This document shows, one piece after another, positions 50,031 through 60,600 of a stretch of DNA of 64,000 nucleotides. Below the pieces are notes generated by a model. That model searched no databases. It saw only the letters and a list, made by a program, of their open reading frames with translations, and had not been told where the DNA came from. The DNA lies in assembly GCA_963976625.1 (NCBI GenBank), contig CAXBLA010000010.1:40565-104564 (forward strand), read 5' to 3'. The stretch is from UBA1924 sp963976625. Its GTDB lineage: Bacteria > Planctomycetota > Phycisphaerae > Phycisphaerales > UBA1924. The position numbers were made by a program, and so were the translations under genes. The number at the start of each line of letters is the position of its first letter. Position 1 is the first letter of the stretch.

Positions 50031-51982
50031 GTTTTCGCGAACGCCTGGCCAAGCTCGATCATTTCCAGAAGAGCAAAATCTTCAAGATCGTCTCGACGGG
50101 GATCATCGTCGCGCTCGCGCTCGTCGTCATCGGCTACGGCCTGCTCAACAACTCCAATGAGCAGCCCGAGCTCATCGAGCAGATGAGCAAGATGCCCACG
50201 ACGGTGACCAACTTCGCCGGCGAAGAGATCGAGAACCCATCGCTCGCCCGTGCCCAGCAGATCCAGACCCTCTACGACCAAGCCAAGCCCGGCACGCTGT
50301 ACATGGTGGGGGCGATCGCGATCTCGACCATGCTGATTATTGTGATCTGGATGGGGCTCGGGCTCGTCCATCCGGTGCTGGCGTTGCTCGCGATCGGGGT
50401 GTATTGGCCCCTGCGAGGCACCCCATACGAGGCGCTCGGCTCGATCCTGCTGGGGATGATGATCCTCGCGCTGTGCTTTATGGCGCTGATCCGCGCATCG
50501 GGGTTGTTGCTCGGGTTCTCGTATCCGGTGACCGCGATCGCCAAGAATGTGCTCGCCGAGGCGATCCGCATGAAGATCTCGCTGGTTTTTATCGTGATGC
50601 TCTTCTTCGTGCTCGCCGCCCTGCCCATGATGCTCGAATCCGACACCTCGCTGCGGTACCGTATCCAGAACTTCTTGCAGTATTCGTCGAGCTTTACCTT
50701 TATGTTCATCGCGTTGCTGGTGGTGTTCTTCGGGGCCGCCACGGTGACCTATGAGCAGCGCGAGAAGGTGATCTGGCAGACGATGACCAAGCCCGTGGCC
50801 GCGTGGCAGTACATGCTCGGCAAGTGGCTCGGCGTGGTTTCGCTGGCGGCGATCCTGCTCACGGTGTCGGCAACAGGCGTGTTCCTCTTTACGGAGTACC
50901 TCCGCAACCAGCCCGCCATCGGCGAGACCCTGCCCTTCCAGGCCAAAGACGGACAAGACATCACCGAGGATCGGCTCTTTCTCGAGACCCAGGTGCTCGC
51001 ATCGCGCGAGTCGGTCATGCCCCGGTCGAAGTACGATATCAACGATCCGCTGTTCGATGCCGCCCTCGATGAGCAGATCGAGCGCGAGCGGGCGTCCAAC
51101 CCGAGCTACAACCCGAACAGCGCTGAGCGCCGAGCGATCAAGCACAAGGTCTACTCGGACCTGACGACCGAGTATTTCTCGATCGATCCGCTGCGTGAAA
51201 AGCTCGAAGAGTATGTGTTCGCCGGGCTCGGGCGGGCCAGGGCCGAGAAGCTGCCGTTGACCCTGCGGTACAAGATCAACGCTGAGGGCAACCGACCCGA
51301 CAAGTTCTACATCCTGACCTTCGGGTTTGATAACGGGCAGATCCTCCCGCCAAGGCGCACCGGGCTGGGCTTCTCGCATACGCTGACGATCCCCCCGGAG
51401 TTCATCAACGATCGCGGCGAGATCCGCATGCAGATCATCAACGGGCAGATGGTCGCCGACGATACCGGGGGCGATGTCTTCCAGATCCAGACCAACATCA
51501 ACACCATCAATATCCCCCCCGACGGGCTCGAGATCTCGTACTCGACAGGGAGCTACCGCCCCAACTTCGTGCGGGTGTTCTTTGTGCTCTGGATCAAGCT
51601 GGCGATGCTGGCGATGCTCGCGGTGTGGGCGTCGACCTTCACCAGCTTCCCCGTGGCGTGCCTGATCTCGGGCGGGTTGTTCCTGATCGGCGAGAGCTCG
51701 GGCTTCGTGCAAGAGTCGTTGCCCGGTTGGGGCAAGACCAACGCCGAGGGCGATCCATCGCTGTATCACACAGTGATCTACCATATCGCGGATAATGTCA
51801 GCTCGTTCTTCAAGGTCTACACCGATCTGACCCCGACGGCTCGGCTCACCGAGGGGCGGATGCTCTCTTGGGCGAGCGTGAGCCAGGGCGTGTTTGTGCT
51901 CGGGCTGATCGCGACGCTGTTCTACTTCGCGGGTGTGCTCATTTTCCGCCGTCGTCAACTCGCCATCTATTCAGGGCAATAA
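50027..51982 (+). CDS. ABC transporter permease, ABC-2 type
   Basis: The 651-residue product has transmembrane segments near the N-terminus and through residues 85-260 and at the C-terminus, plus a large soluble segment (about 310-490). The GTG start at 50027 overlaps the ATPase gene. The loop EQREKVIWQTMTKPVAAWQY is like the EAA-type loop in ABC-2 permeases. It resembles the separate permease at 41779-43320. Together with the ATPase it makes a complete half-transporter; the cargo is unknown. Confidence 0.86.
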   Translation: MSFRERLAKLDHFQKSKIFKIVSTGIIVALALVVIGYGLLNNSNEQPELIEQMSKMPTTVTNFAGEEIENPSLARAQQIQTLYDQAKPGTLYMVGAIAISTMLIIVIWMGLGLVHPVLALLAIGVYWPLRGTPYEALGSILLGMMILALCFMALIRASGLLLGFSYPVTAIAKNVLAEAIRMKISLVFIVMLFFVLAALPMMLESDTSLRYRIQNFLQYSSSFTFMFIALLVVFFGAATVTYEQREKVIWQTMTKPVAAWQYMLGKWLGVVSLAAILLTVSATGVFLFTEYLRNQPAIGETLPFQAKDGQDITEDRLFLETQVLASRESVMPRSKYDINDPLFDAALDEQIERERASNPSYNPNSAERRAIKHKVYSDLTTEYFSIDPLREKLEEYVFAGLGRARAEKLPLTLRYKINAEGNRPDKFYILTFGFDNGQILPPRRTGLGFSHTLTIPPEFINDRGEIRMQIINGQMVADDTGGDVFQIQTNINTINIPPDGLEISYSTGSYRPNFVRVFFVLWIKLAMLAMLAVWASTFTSFPVACLISGGLFLIGESSGFVQESLPGWGKTNAEGDPSLYHTVIYHIADNVSSFFKVYTDLTPTARLTEGRMLSWASVSQGVFVLGLIATLFYFAGVLIFRRRQLAIYSGQ

Positions 51983-52001
51983 GCAGAAAGGAAGGGCTTC
52001 T

Positions 52002-53972
52002 ATGTCGCAGAATCAACGCGTACGGATCATTGCTGTGCTCTTTCTCTTCACGGGGCTTGTGGGCTCTGGATACTTCGGCACCCAGATCACCAGCTCCGCG
52101 GGCGCCAACGGGCTCTCGTACACCGATCGCTCAGAGGACGGCGACCCGCCGATGGTCGCGGTGGGGATCGCGATGGGCGCAATGCGGGGCATGTTCGTTA
52201 ACTACCTCTGGCTGCGTGCGACGCGGGCCAAGGAAGACGGGCAGTTCTATGAAGCCGTCGAGCTCGCAAAGTGGATCACCCGGCTCCAGCCCCGGCTCCC
52301 GCAGGTCTGGACATTCCATGCGTGGAACATGGCCTACAACATCTCGGTGACGACCCAGACGCCCGAAGAACGGTGGGGATGGGTCAACGCGGGGATCCAG
52401 CTGCTCCGTAACGAGGGGCTGCGTGCCAACCCCAACGACATGCACATGCACAAAGAGCTCGCGTGGATCTTCCTGCACAAGGTCGCGGGCTTCACGGACG
52501 ATGCCAACCGCTACTACAAGAAGCAGTTCGCCTACGAGTGGACCAATGTGCTCGGGCGCAAGCCCATGATCGATCCTGATCGCCGCGATCGCGACAGCGT
52601 GATCGAGCAGTATGTCGATTGGATCCAGCCCATCGTCGATGCGCCCGCGACCCGCGCGGGCCTGCGTGAGCGCAACCCCAAGGCCGACGAGATCGCCAAC
52701 GCCTATGAGGCTGCGATCGGCGAGGAGCTCGGGATGGATTTGCTTGAACGCAACACGCTCTACAACGAGGTCGTCTTCGCCGACAAGCTTGACGAGGTGC
52801 GCAAGAACGCAGGACCCAAGACCAACGCCTTCATCGCCCTGCGCGACGAGTACAAAGACCAGCAGGCCTGGGACGATCTGATCGCCCACACCCGCCAGCG
52901 CGTGCTCGAGGATGTCTATTTCATGGAGCCGATCCGGATGGTCCAGCAGATCCGCAAGTTCGGGCCCATCGACTACCGCCTGCCCGCCGGCCACGCCCTC
53001 TACTGGGGCGCGCGGGGCACGGATGTCGGACGCATGGAGGTCAACGAGCACAACGCCGACTCGCTCGACTTTGTTAATACCTACCGCCTGGTGACTCAAT
53101 CGATCCAGGACCTGTGGCGGTTCGGGGATATGTACTTCAACTACCTTGATGTCCACGAGGGGCGCGCGTCGTACGCGTACTACCAGGGGGTTCCCAATCC
53201 CTACTTCGTCGACACCTACGGCTCGATGCTCGAAGAAGTCGTCGAGAACTCGGGGCGTTTCGAGGCCGAGAGCCGACCGTACCGCCAGTTCGCGGCGGGG
53301 TATGCCAACTTCCTGCGTGACGCGATCCGGTTCTATTACCGCCGGGGCGACACCAAGCGGGCGACCTACTGGTTCAGCATCTTGCGCAACTGGAAGCACC
53401 ACAATATCAACGACGATGCGGTGACCGAGGAGTTCACGATGTCGCTCAAGGAGTTCGCCGATCGCCAGATCTATGAGTCGATGGGATCGCCTCAGGTCGC
53501 GGTGTCCGAGGTGGTGGGGGCGCTGCAGAGCGCGTTCTACTCCGGGCTGATGGTCGGGGATCTGGAGCTCTTCCGGGCGCAGTGGAAGTACGCCCGCGAG
53601 GCGCACGCGTACTACTTCTCGGAGCAGTTCAACCTCGTGGTCGCTTCGACCGTTGACGCACGGATGGAGTTCATGGACCGGGACTTCCCGTTCTTCGCGG
53701 GCAACCTGTTCGCCAACAGCCTGCTGCGATTGCGTCCCGCAGAGGCCGAGATTCTCTACGGCAATGCGCCCAACGACCTGCGCCAGTACGCCTACGACAC
53801 CATCGTTCGCCGGTTTAAAGCGTTCATCGATGAGGAAGAGAGGGCGGGCAACTCCAAGCCGTTCGATCTGCTCTTCCCGCCGCCCGACGATATGGAATCA
53901 TTCCGCGTGATCTACGAACGCAAGGTCCAGGCCCGCGAAAACCAGGGCGACGAGGGCGCGATCAAGAACTAA
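52002..53972 (+). CDS. Large membrane-anchored protein with TPR-like segments
   Basis: The product has 656 residues from the ATG at 52002, preceded by AAGGAAGG. One helix lies near the N-terminus (about residues 10-27), and the remainder is soluble and helix-rich, with repeated aromatic and glutamate-rich segments (GQFYEAVELAKWITRLQPRL, QVWTFHAWNMAYNI) that recall TPR-type repeats. No catalytic motif stands out. It is the last gene of the SPFH/ABC cluster, 19 bases past the permease. I do not recognise a named family. Confidence 0.75.
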   Translation: MSQNQRVRIIAVLFLFTGLVGSGYFGTQITSSAGANGLSYTDRSEDGDPPMVAVGIAMGAMRGMFVNYLWLRATRAKEDGQFYEAVELAKWITRLQPRLPQVWTFHAWNMAYNISVTTQTPEERWGWVNAGIQLLRNEGLRANPNDMHMHKELAWIFLHKVAGFTDDANRYYKKQFAYEWTNVLGRKPMIDPDRRDRDSVIEQYVDWIQPIVDAPATRAGLRERNPKADEIANAYEAAIGEELGMDLLERNTLYNEVVFADKLDEVRKNAGPKTNAFIALRDEYKDQQAWDDLIAHTRQRVLEDVYFMEPIRMVQQIRKFGPIDYRLPAGHALYWGARGTDVGRMEVNEHNADSLDFVNTYRLVTQSIQDLWRFGDMYFNYLDVHEGRASYAYYQGVPNPYFVDTYGSMLEEVVENSGRFEAESRPYRQFAAGYANFLRDAIRFYYRRGDTKRATYWFSILRNWKHHNINDDAVTEEFTMSLKEFADRQIYESMGSPQVAVSEVVGALQSAFYSGLMVGDLELFRAQWKYAREAHAYYFSEQFNLVVASTVDARMEFMDRDFPFFAGNLFANSLLRLRPAEAEILYGNAPNDLRQYAYDTIVRRFKAFIDEEERAGNSKPFDLLFPPPDDMESFRVIYERKVQARENQGDEGAIKN

Positions 53973-54004
53973 CCATTCTGGTCAGCCGGAGAATGTAGAA
54001 TAAG

Positions 54005-54035
54005 AAGGGCTGCTGGTATGACCGGCAGCCCTTTT
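54005..54035. terminator. Intrinsic terminator between the SPFH/ABC cluster and purC
   Basis: AAGGGCTGC (54005-54013) and GCAGCCCTT (54025-54033) form a nine-pair stem with a T tail on the plus strand. The minus strand, past purC, also ends in a T-rich sequence. Confidence 0.88.
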
Positions 54036-54076
54036 ACATGCGCTTACAAGATTCATCGATGCTCATTGAGCAATGC

Positions 54077-55099
54077 TCAGAGCAGCAGGTCGCGGGCCTG
54101 GGCGTAGCGATCGAGTGTGCCGCTGATCACGCGATCGGGCAGTTCGGGTCCAGGGTCGGCTTTGTTCCATGAGCCAGTATCAACCAGCTCCTGGAGAAAC
54201 TCACGCAGGTACTGCTTGTCGAAGCTCTTCTGCGCCCGCCCGGGTTCGTACTCATCCGCCGGCCAGAACCTGGACGAATCCGGCGTGAGCGCCTCGTCGA
54301 TCAGGATCGGGTCGTTGCTCGTCACTTTGCCCTCGTGATCGATCGGGAGCCCGAACTCAAACTTGGTGTCGGCGAGGATGATCCCGTGGTCCTTGGCGTA
54401 GGCGCTGGCCGCGACATAGATGCTCAGCGATCGGCTCCGCAGGGTCTCCATCAGCGCCCGCCCGCCGAGGTCTTCGACATGGTCACACGCCTGCTCGAAC
54501 CCGATGTTCTCGTCGTGCCCCTCGTCGGCCTTGGTCGCGGGGGTAAAGATCGGCTCGGGGAGTCGATCGCATTGTTGGAGCCCTTCGGGCAGGTCCACGC
54601 CGCAGACTTGCCCGGTCTTGCGATAGTCGGCCAGCCCCGAGCCCTCAAGGTACCCACGCACAACGCACTCGACCGGGATCACCTTGCACAGACGCCCGAT
54701 GGTGGTGCGTCCCTCGAGCAACTCGGGGGTGGTGGTGCCGGTGAATGCTTCTTCGGGGATCTGATCGACATCGGTGGTGATCAGATGGGTCGGGCACAGC
54801 CCTTGGTCCTCGATCCAGCGGAGCCAGAAGGTCGCGATCTGGGTCAGCAGCTTGCCCTTGCCGGGCATCGGGGTGGGCATCACGACATCAAAGGCCGAGA
54901 CACGGTCCGAGGCGATCATGGCGAGCCGAGCCGGGATATGCTGCCCGTCGTAGTCGGTGTGGGCGGGGATGGTGTAAGTATCACGGACCTTGCCCCGGCG
55001 TTTGTTGGGCAAACTCAAATCGGTCTCGAAAACCGCCGAGCCGTATTCCGAGTAAGAGCCAGTGTTTGACGATCCAAAGGAGGATTGATCGGTGTGCAT
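54077..55099 (-). CDS. purC: Phosphoribosylaminoimidazole-succinocarboxamide synthase
   Basis: The 340-residue enzyme shows KRRGKVRDTYTI (ATP binding), ASDRVSAFDVVMP, VECVVRGYLEGSG (substrate site) and LADTKFEFGLP. It joins aspartate to CAIR in purine synthesis. It is longer than the E. coli enzyme and has an N-terminal extension of about 30 residues. No other purine gene is near. Confidence 0.95.
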   Translation of the reverse strand: MHTDQSSFGSSNTGSYSEYGSAVFETDLSLPNKRRGKVRDTYTIPAHTDYDGQHIPARLAMIASDRVSAFDVVMPTPMPGKGKLLTQIATFWLRWIEDQGLCPTHLITTDVDQIPEEAFTGTTTPELLEGRTTIGRLCKVIPVECVVRGYLEGSGLADYRKTGQVCGVDLPEGLQQCDRLPEPIFTPATKADEGHDENIGFEQACDHVEDLGGRALMETLRSRSLSIYVAASAYAKDHGIILADTKFEFGLPIDHEGKVTSNDPILIDEALTPDSSRFWPADEYEPGRAQKSFDKQYLREFLQELVDTGSWNKADPGPELPDRVISGTLDRYAQARDLLL

Positions 55100-55294
55100 G
55101 CCCGGACGATAGCCATATTTGTGTGTCTGGTCACTCGCCGGGGATCAGAGATCTGGTAGATTCAGCACACCGAGAAACTGGTATGAATCCGCCGGGCACA
55201 CTCGCCCGTAGAGGCTTACTCACATATCCTTTACAAACTGTCCACGCAATCTGTCCGCCGACCCCCAGCCAGACCCAGGAGTACGCCCCAACCC

Positions 55295-57049
55295 ATGCTG
55301 CGCTTTGTTGCTCCAGATCGGTCCGCAGTCATGGTTCAGGGTGTGCTCGCCGGGGCGTACCTGCTCGGGCCCGATTCGGTCCCCATCGCCGGCGAGGTGG
55401 TCGTCGAGGACGGGCTGATCCGCTGCGAGAAGGGCTCGCGCGAAGCCGCGGCTGTGGGCCTGCAGGTCGATCTCGATGCCCAGCGACTCGAAGGTTTAGG
55501 AGATGAGTTCACCTCCGAGCCGATCATCGACGGCATTCGGCTCCAGCCCCTCGGTATCCTTGGGCTCCAGACCTGTCTGCTCCCCGACCGTGATCGCCCC
55601 TACATCCTTTCGCTCGAGCTCGCCCGCCACCGGATCATGCTGTTTTTGACCAAGCTCGAGGACTGGCAGGCGTTTGATATCGCCCCCGACTCGCAGGTCA
55701 TGCGATTGTTCAACGAGGCTCGCAATGTCTTCACCCGTGCACTGGTCGCTTCTGGCTCGCGGGCGATGGGTGCCAAGCAGGACCCGCAGGCGGTGCAGGA
55801 AGCCTCGCGATTGGGGTTCTTGTCGCTCTGGATCGCGATCGAGGCGTCCGAGCGGCTCGCGCTGATGCAGACCCGGCGCGATTTCCCGCTGCGGATGTCC
55901 GGGGAGACCTATCTTGAGGTCTCCGAAGAGCCGACCATCACCAAGAAATCCAAGCCCGTGATCCACCCGAACCGTGGCGGGGTCGTGCTGCCCACCAAGC
56001 CCGCGATGGGGTCGGTGGTCTCGCCGGCGATGCTCAGCGAGCAGACCAAAGCCGCGGCTCGCCAGGCGTGCGACTTTGTGACCCTGCCCATGCGATGGAT
56101 CGAGCTCGAACCCCTCGAAGGCGAGTACGCCTATACGCCGACCGATAGGTGGATCGAGTGGGCAATCCGCACGGCCAAAATGCCCGTGGTCGCGGGGCCC
56201 GTGATCGATTTCCGCACCCAGAGCGTGCCCGATTGGCTCTACATCTGGGAGAACGATTACGACACCCTCCGCGAGCTGGTCTACGAGCACCTCAAAGCCA
56301 TCGTGACGCGCTACCGACGCACGGTCAGCCGATGGACGGTGTGCTCCGGGCTCCATTGCGGCGAGCACTTCAAGCTCGACTTCCAGCAGATGATCGACCT
56401 CACCCGCATCTGCGTGCTCGTCGTCCGCAAGCTGCATCCGCGGGCCAAGGTCCAGGTCGAGATCGTCGAGCCGTGGGGCGAGTACCACACGAGCGATCGC
56501 CGATCGCTGCCGCCGGTGTTGTACGCCGAGATGCTCACGCAGTCGGGCATACCCATCGATACCTTCTCGCTGCGGGTGCAGATGGGATCGTTCCAGTCCG
56601 GGATGCGCACCCGAGACCTGATGGCGTTTAGCGCGATGCTCGATCAGTACGCGATGCTCGATCGCCCGATCGCGATCTCGGCCATCGGTGCGCCGGCTTC
56701 GGCGCTGACGCCCGACGATCCATCAGAGTCGCACCCCGACGCGGGGCACTGGCGTCAGGCATGGACCGCCCAGACCCAGGCGCAGTGGGTGTCTGCATTC
56801 ACGGCGGTCGCTTTGTCCAAGCCCTATGTCGAATCGATCTGCTGGCAAGAGCTCGCTGATCCCAAAGGCGTGTGCGAGATGCCCACTGGCGGCTTGCTCG
56901 ACGGGCAAGCCCAGGCCCGCGAATCGCTCGGGCGGATTATCGAACTCCGCAAAGCCGTCGAGCTGGGGAACCTGCCCGATCGCCTGATGAACGACGCGTT
57001 GCTCGATGCCCAGAGCCTGCTCGCGTCGGCTACCCAAGCGCAGGGCTAA
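55295..57049 (+). CDS. GH10-like TIM-barrel protein without clear catalytic residues
   Basis: The product has 584 residues with an N-terminal domain of about 200 residues, followed by a region resembling the glycoside hydrolase family 10 barrel (FVTLPMRWIELEPLEGEY, VVAGPVIDFRTQSVPDWLY). Where a GH10 enzyme would carry its acid/base Glu (a WDVVNE-type motif), residues near 347-359 read WTVCSGLHCGEHF, and the nucleophile region reads IAISAIGAPA. So it is probably not an active xylanase. It has no signal peptide. Function unknown. Confidence 0.65.
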   Translation: MLRFVAPDRSAVMVQGVLAGAYLLGPDSVPIAGEVVVEDGLIRCEKGSREAAAVGLQVDLDAQRLEGLGDEFTSEPIIDGIRLQPLGILGLQTCLLPDRDRPYILSLELARHRIMLFLTKLEDWQAFDIAPDSQVMRLFNEARNVFTRALVASGSRAMGAKQDPQAVQEASRLGFLSLWIAIEASERLALMQTRRDFPLRMSGETYLEVSEEPTITKKSKPVIHPNRGGVVLPTKPAMGSVVSPAMLSEQTKAAARQACDFVTLPMRWIELEPLEGEYAYTPTDRWIEWAIRTAKMPVVAGPVIDFRTQSVPDWLYIWENDYDTLRELVYEHLKAIVTRYRRTVSRWTVCSGLHCGEHFKLDFQQMIDLTRICVLVVRKLHPRAKVQVEIVEPWGEYHTSDRRSLPPVLYAEMLTQSGIPIDTFSLRVQMGSFQSGMRTRDLMAFSAMLDQYAMLDRPIAISAIGAPASALTPDDPSESHPDAGHWRQAWTAQTQAQWVSAFTAVALSKPYVESICWQELADPKGVCEMPTGGLLDGQAQARESLGRIIELRKAVELGNLPDRLMNDALLDAQSLLASATQAQG

Positions 57050-57053
57050 CCCG

Positions 57054-57491
57054 GTGTCTGCCAAGCCATCAGAAACCAGTTCTCCCACAACCACAGCCCA
57101 ACGATCGGATTGGTCCCGCACTCCAGCCGCGATGCTCGTGGCGTTTGTGCTCGCGGGGGCGTCGATCACGGGGCTGGTGTACTCATGGAACCGGAGCGTC
57201 GATCGCGAGACGCTCGAACCTGCGCCAGCGACTCATGCTGAGCAAGAGCCCAGACCAGGCGCATCCCCCGATATGCGTTCGCTCAGCGCGATCAAGCTGA
57301 TCGACATCAACAACGCCGATCAGGGCCAGCTCCAGCTGCTCCCCGGGATCGGGCCAGCCTTGGCCGGGCGGATTATTGATGACCGTGACGAGCACGGGCG
57401 GTTTGATACGATCGAAGCGCTTGACCGTGTGCCGGGGATCGGGCCCAAAACAGTTGAGAAGCTTCGTGGATCGGTAGTCGTGGGGGACTGA
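57054..57491 (+). CDS. ComEA-like helix-hairpin-helix protein
   Basis: The 145-residue product (GTG start at 57054, just past the preceding stop) has one membrane helix (about residues 25-44) and a C-terminal tandem helix-hairpin-helix: LLPGIGPALAGRII (95-108) and RVPGIGPKTVEKL (125-137). ComEA proteins bind incoming DNA in the periplasm during transformation. An upstream ATG at 57006 is also possible. No other competence gene is in the window, though the pseudopilins could be related. Confidence 0.82.
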   Translation: MSAKPSETSSPTTTAQRSDWSRTPAAMLVAFVLAGASITGLVYSWNRSVDRETLEPAPATHAEQEPRPGASPDMRSLSAIKLIDINNADQGQLQLLPGIGPALAGRIIDDRDEHGRFDTIEALDRVPGIGPKTVEKLRGSVVVGD

Positions 57492-57627
57492 TTCTACCGT
57501 GCTTTGCCTGCAGCCGCTGAAGGCAGCGGGTACACTCTGGTACTGAAATGGCGTGCTCTGGATGATCGGTTGGGCCGATGATCCCGGGCCCGCGTGTGCG
57601 CTGCGCGTGCAGAAAGACCAACGACAC

Positions 57628-60600
57628 ATGGACCTGCTGACCCCGATCATCGCCGACAGCGCGTTCAAAGCCTTCGCCAAGGGGCTCGGGGCGGGGCATC
57701 GGACCATCGCCACGGGCTCGGTCGGGTCGTCGATCTCGCTGGTCGCCTATGCGCTGGGCAAGCAGGTCAAGCGTCCGGTGTTGATCGTGTGCGCACACTT
57801 GGACGAAGCCGAAGATATCTACGCAGAGATCAACGCGATCTCGCCCGACCAGTGCGCGGTGTTCCCGGCCCTCGAACTCTCGCCCGGCGAATCGAGCGTG
57901 AGCGCCGAGCTCTTCGCCCAGCGGGCGTCGATGATCAGCGCGTTTCGTAGCGGCAAGATCCCGCCGGTGCTCATCGCCCCGATCGCGGCGTTGATGCAGC
58001 CCGTACCCAGCGAAGAACGCATCGCCACGCTTGTGCGCGAGGTGCACAGCGCCAGCGAGGTCGATCCAAGCGAGCTCATCGCATGGATGAGCGGGGCGGG
58101 CTACGAACGCGTCGACACGATCGAGTATCCGGGTCAGTTCGCATCCCGCGGCGGGATCGTCGATGTCTTCCCGCCGACCGGGCCGGGCAACACCCCCATC
58201 CCGGTTCGGATCGATTTCTTCGGCGACGAGATCGACACCATCTCCGAGATCGACATCGACACGATGGGCTCGGATCGTAAGGTGGATTCAGTGTTGCTGG
58301 GCGCGGTCGGCGAGGCCCAGCTCTCGGGGGCCAAGGACGATCAATCGGTGCTCGAATACCTGCCCCGCGAGTCGATCGTGCTGCTCGCCGAGACCTTCGA
58401 GGTCGTCGAGCAGGGGCGCGGCTACTTCGAGCGCATCAGCGACGGACGCGCGATGTACGGGCCCCCGGCGGTGCTCAAGGTGCTCGAATCGCGTTTCCAT
58501 GCGCTCGCCGAGGTGAACCAGTTCAGCGCGGGCAAGTCGGGCGCGGACGCGTTGGTTGGCTTACCCGTGGGGACGCTGCCGCCGTTTGACAAAGAAGTCT
58601 CGGGCGCGATCCGCGAGCTGGGAGAGCTCAAGGAGCAGGTCGACACCGTCATCCTCGCCTGCGGCTCCGACGGCGAGTTCGCACGATTAGGAGAGCTGCT
58701 CACGCTCCATGCGCCCGGTGTGGACATCGAACGGGCGATTCTTGATATCCGGCGTGGGTTCACCTGGGAGGCTTCAGATACAGGCGCTGGGATCGGTCGC
58801 TACGCGATCGTGCCGGCCGGCGAGCTGCTGCACCGTTCGAGCGTGCGTCGCAGGATTCAGAAAATCCGCGCCGGGCGGACGATGGATACTTTTCTCGATA
58901 TCCAGATCGACGACTTTGTCGTGCACGCCGAGCACGGGATCGCCAAGTTTGTCGGCATGGCCGTGATGGACGCGTCGGGCACCGCCAAGCAGCGCCGCCA
59001 GTTCGATAGCTCGTCGATCAGCGCCCAGAGCAATAAGAAGGCCAAAGCCCGCAAGGAAGACCAAGAAGAGTACCTGACGCTCGAGTTCGCCGGGCGGAGC
59101 CGACTGCATGTGCCGTGCTCGCAGATCGCGTTGGTCCAAAAATATGTCGGCGGGTTCAAGGGCAAGCCGCCGTTGAGTTCGATCGGGGGCAAGAAGTGGA
59201 AGGCTCAGAAGGAACGGGTTACCGAATCCGTCAAGGACCTGGCTTCGGAGATGCTCCGCGTCCGCGCCGCCCGCGAGCATGTGCCCGGGTTCTCGTACCC
59301 GAGTGATACGGACCTGTTCAAAGAGTTCGAAGCCGAGTTCCCCTACGAGGAGACCGAGGACCAGCTGGGATCAATGGTCGAGATCAAGAAAGACATGCAG
59401 TCATCGCGTCCGATGGACCGCCTGATCTGCGGCGATGTCGGGTTCGGCAAAACCGAGCTCGCGATCCGGGCCGCGTTCAAAGCCGTCGAAGCCGGGCGAC
59501 AGGTCGCGGTGCTGGTGCCGACAACCGTGCTCGCCGAGCAGCACGAGCGGACCTTCCGCCAGCGCTTCGCGGATTACCCATTCCGGGTGGAGTCCTTGTC
59601 GCGGTTCAAATCAACCAAGGACATCAAGCGGACGATCGAAGACCTCAAGCTCGGGCGCGTCGATGTGGTGGTGGGGACCCACCGGATTCTGTCCAAGGAT
59701 ATCCGGTTCGCGAACTTGGGCATGGTCGTGATTGATGAGGAGCAACGCTTCGGGGTCGAACACAAAGAGGCCCTGCTGCGATTGCGCTTGACGGTCGATG
59801 TGCTGACGCTCAGCGCGACGCCGATCCCGCGGACGCTGCACATGTCGATGCTCGGGCTGCGGGATATCTCGAGTTTGACTACGCCGCCGGTGGATCGGAG
59901 ATCGATCGTGACGGAGGTCATCCCGTACAACACGCACCGCGTGACGCGCGCGATCCAGCGCGAGCTCGCCCGCGAGGGGCAGGTGTACTTCGTGCACAAC
60001 CGCGTGCACAATATTGAATCGGTGGCCGACAACATCCGCCAATTGGTGCCCGGTGCCAAGGTCATCATCGGGCACGGGCAGATGGCCGGCAATGATCTCG
60101 AACAAGTCATGCACAAGTTCATGACACGCCAGGCGGACATCCTGGTCTCGACCACGATCATCGAATCCGGCATCGACATCCCGACCGCCAACACGATGAT
60201 CATCAACGACGCCGACCGGTTCGGGCTCTCCGAGCTCCACCAGCTGCGCGGGCGCGTCGGGCGATCGCACCAGCGGGCGTACTGCTATTTGTTGTTGCCC
60301 GAGGATCGCACAGTCAAGGAGGTCGCCCAAAAACGCCTTAAAGCGATCGAGGAATACTCGATGCTCGGGGCGGGCTTCAAGATCGCGATGCGCGACCTGG
60401 AGATCCGTGGCGCGGGGAACCTGCTGGGGGCCGAGCAGTCCGGGCACATCGCGGCTGTTGGCTACGAGATGTACTGCCAGCTGCTCGACCAGACCGTGCA
60501 CCAGCTCACCGAGGCCGGCGCCCCTGAGCAGGTGACGCATACCTCGGTCGATATCGGGATCTTCGGCTACATCCCCAAGGCGTACATCCCCAGCGATGTC

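Noticed and set aside
49985..51958. Long minus-strand frame of 657 codons opposite the ABC permease
   Set aside because: It is antisense to a well-supported permease, rich in His, Arg, Glu and Gln as shadow frames in GC-rich DNA are, and has no ribosome-binding site.
52131..53606. Minus-strand frame of 491 codons opposite the TPR-like gene
   Set aside because: Same shadow composition; the sense gene has a good ribosome-binding site and helix-rich protein character.
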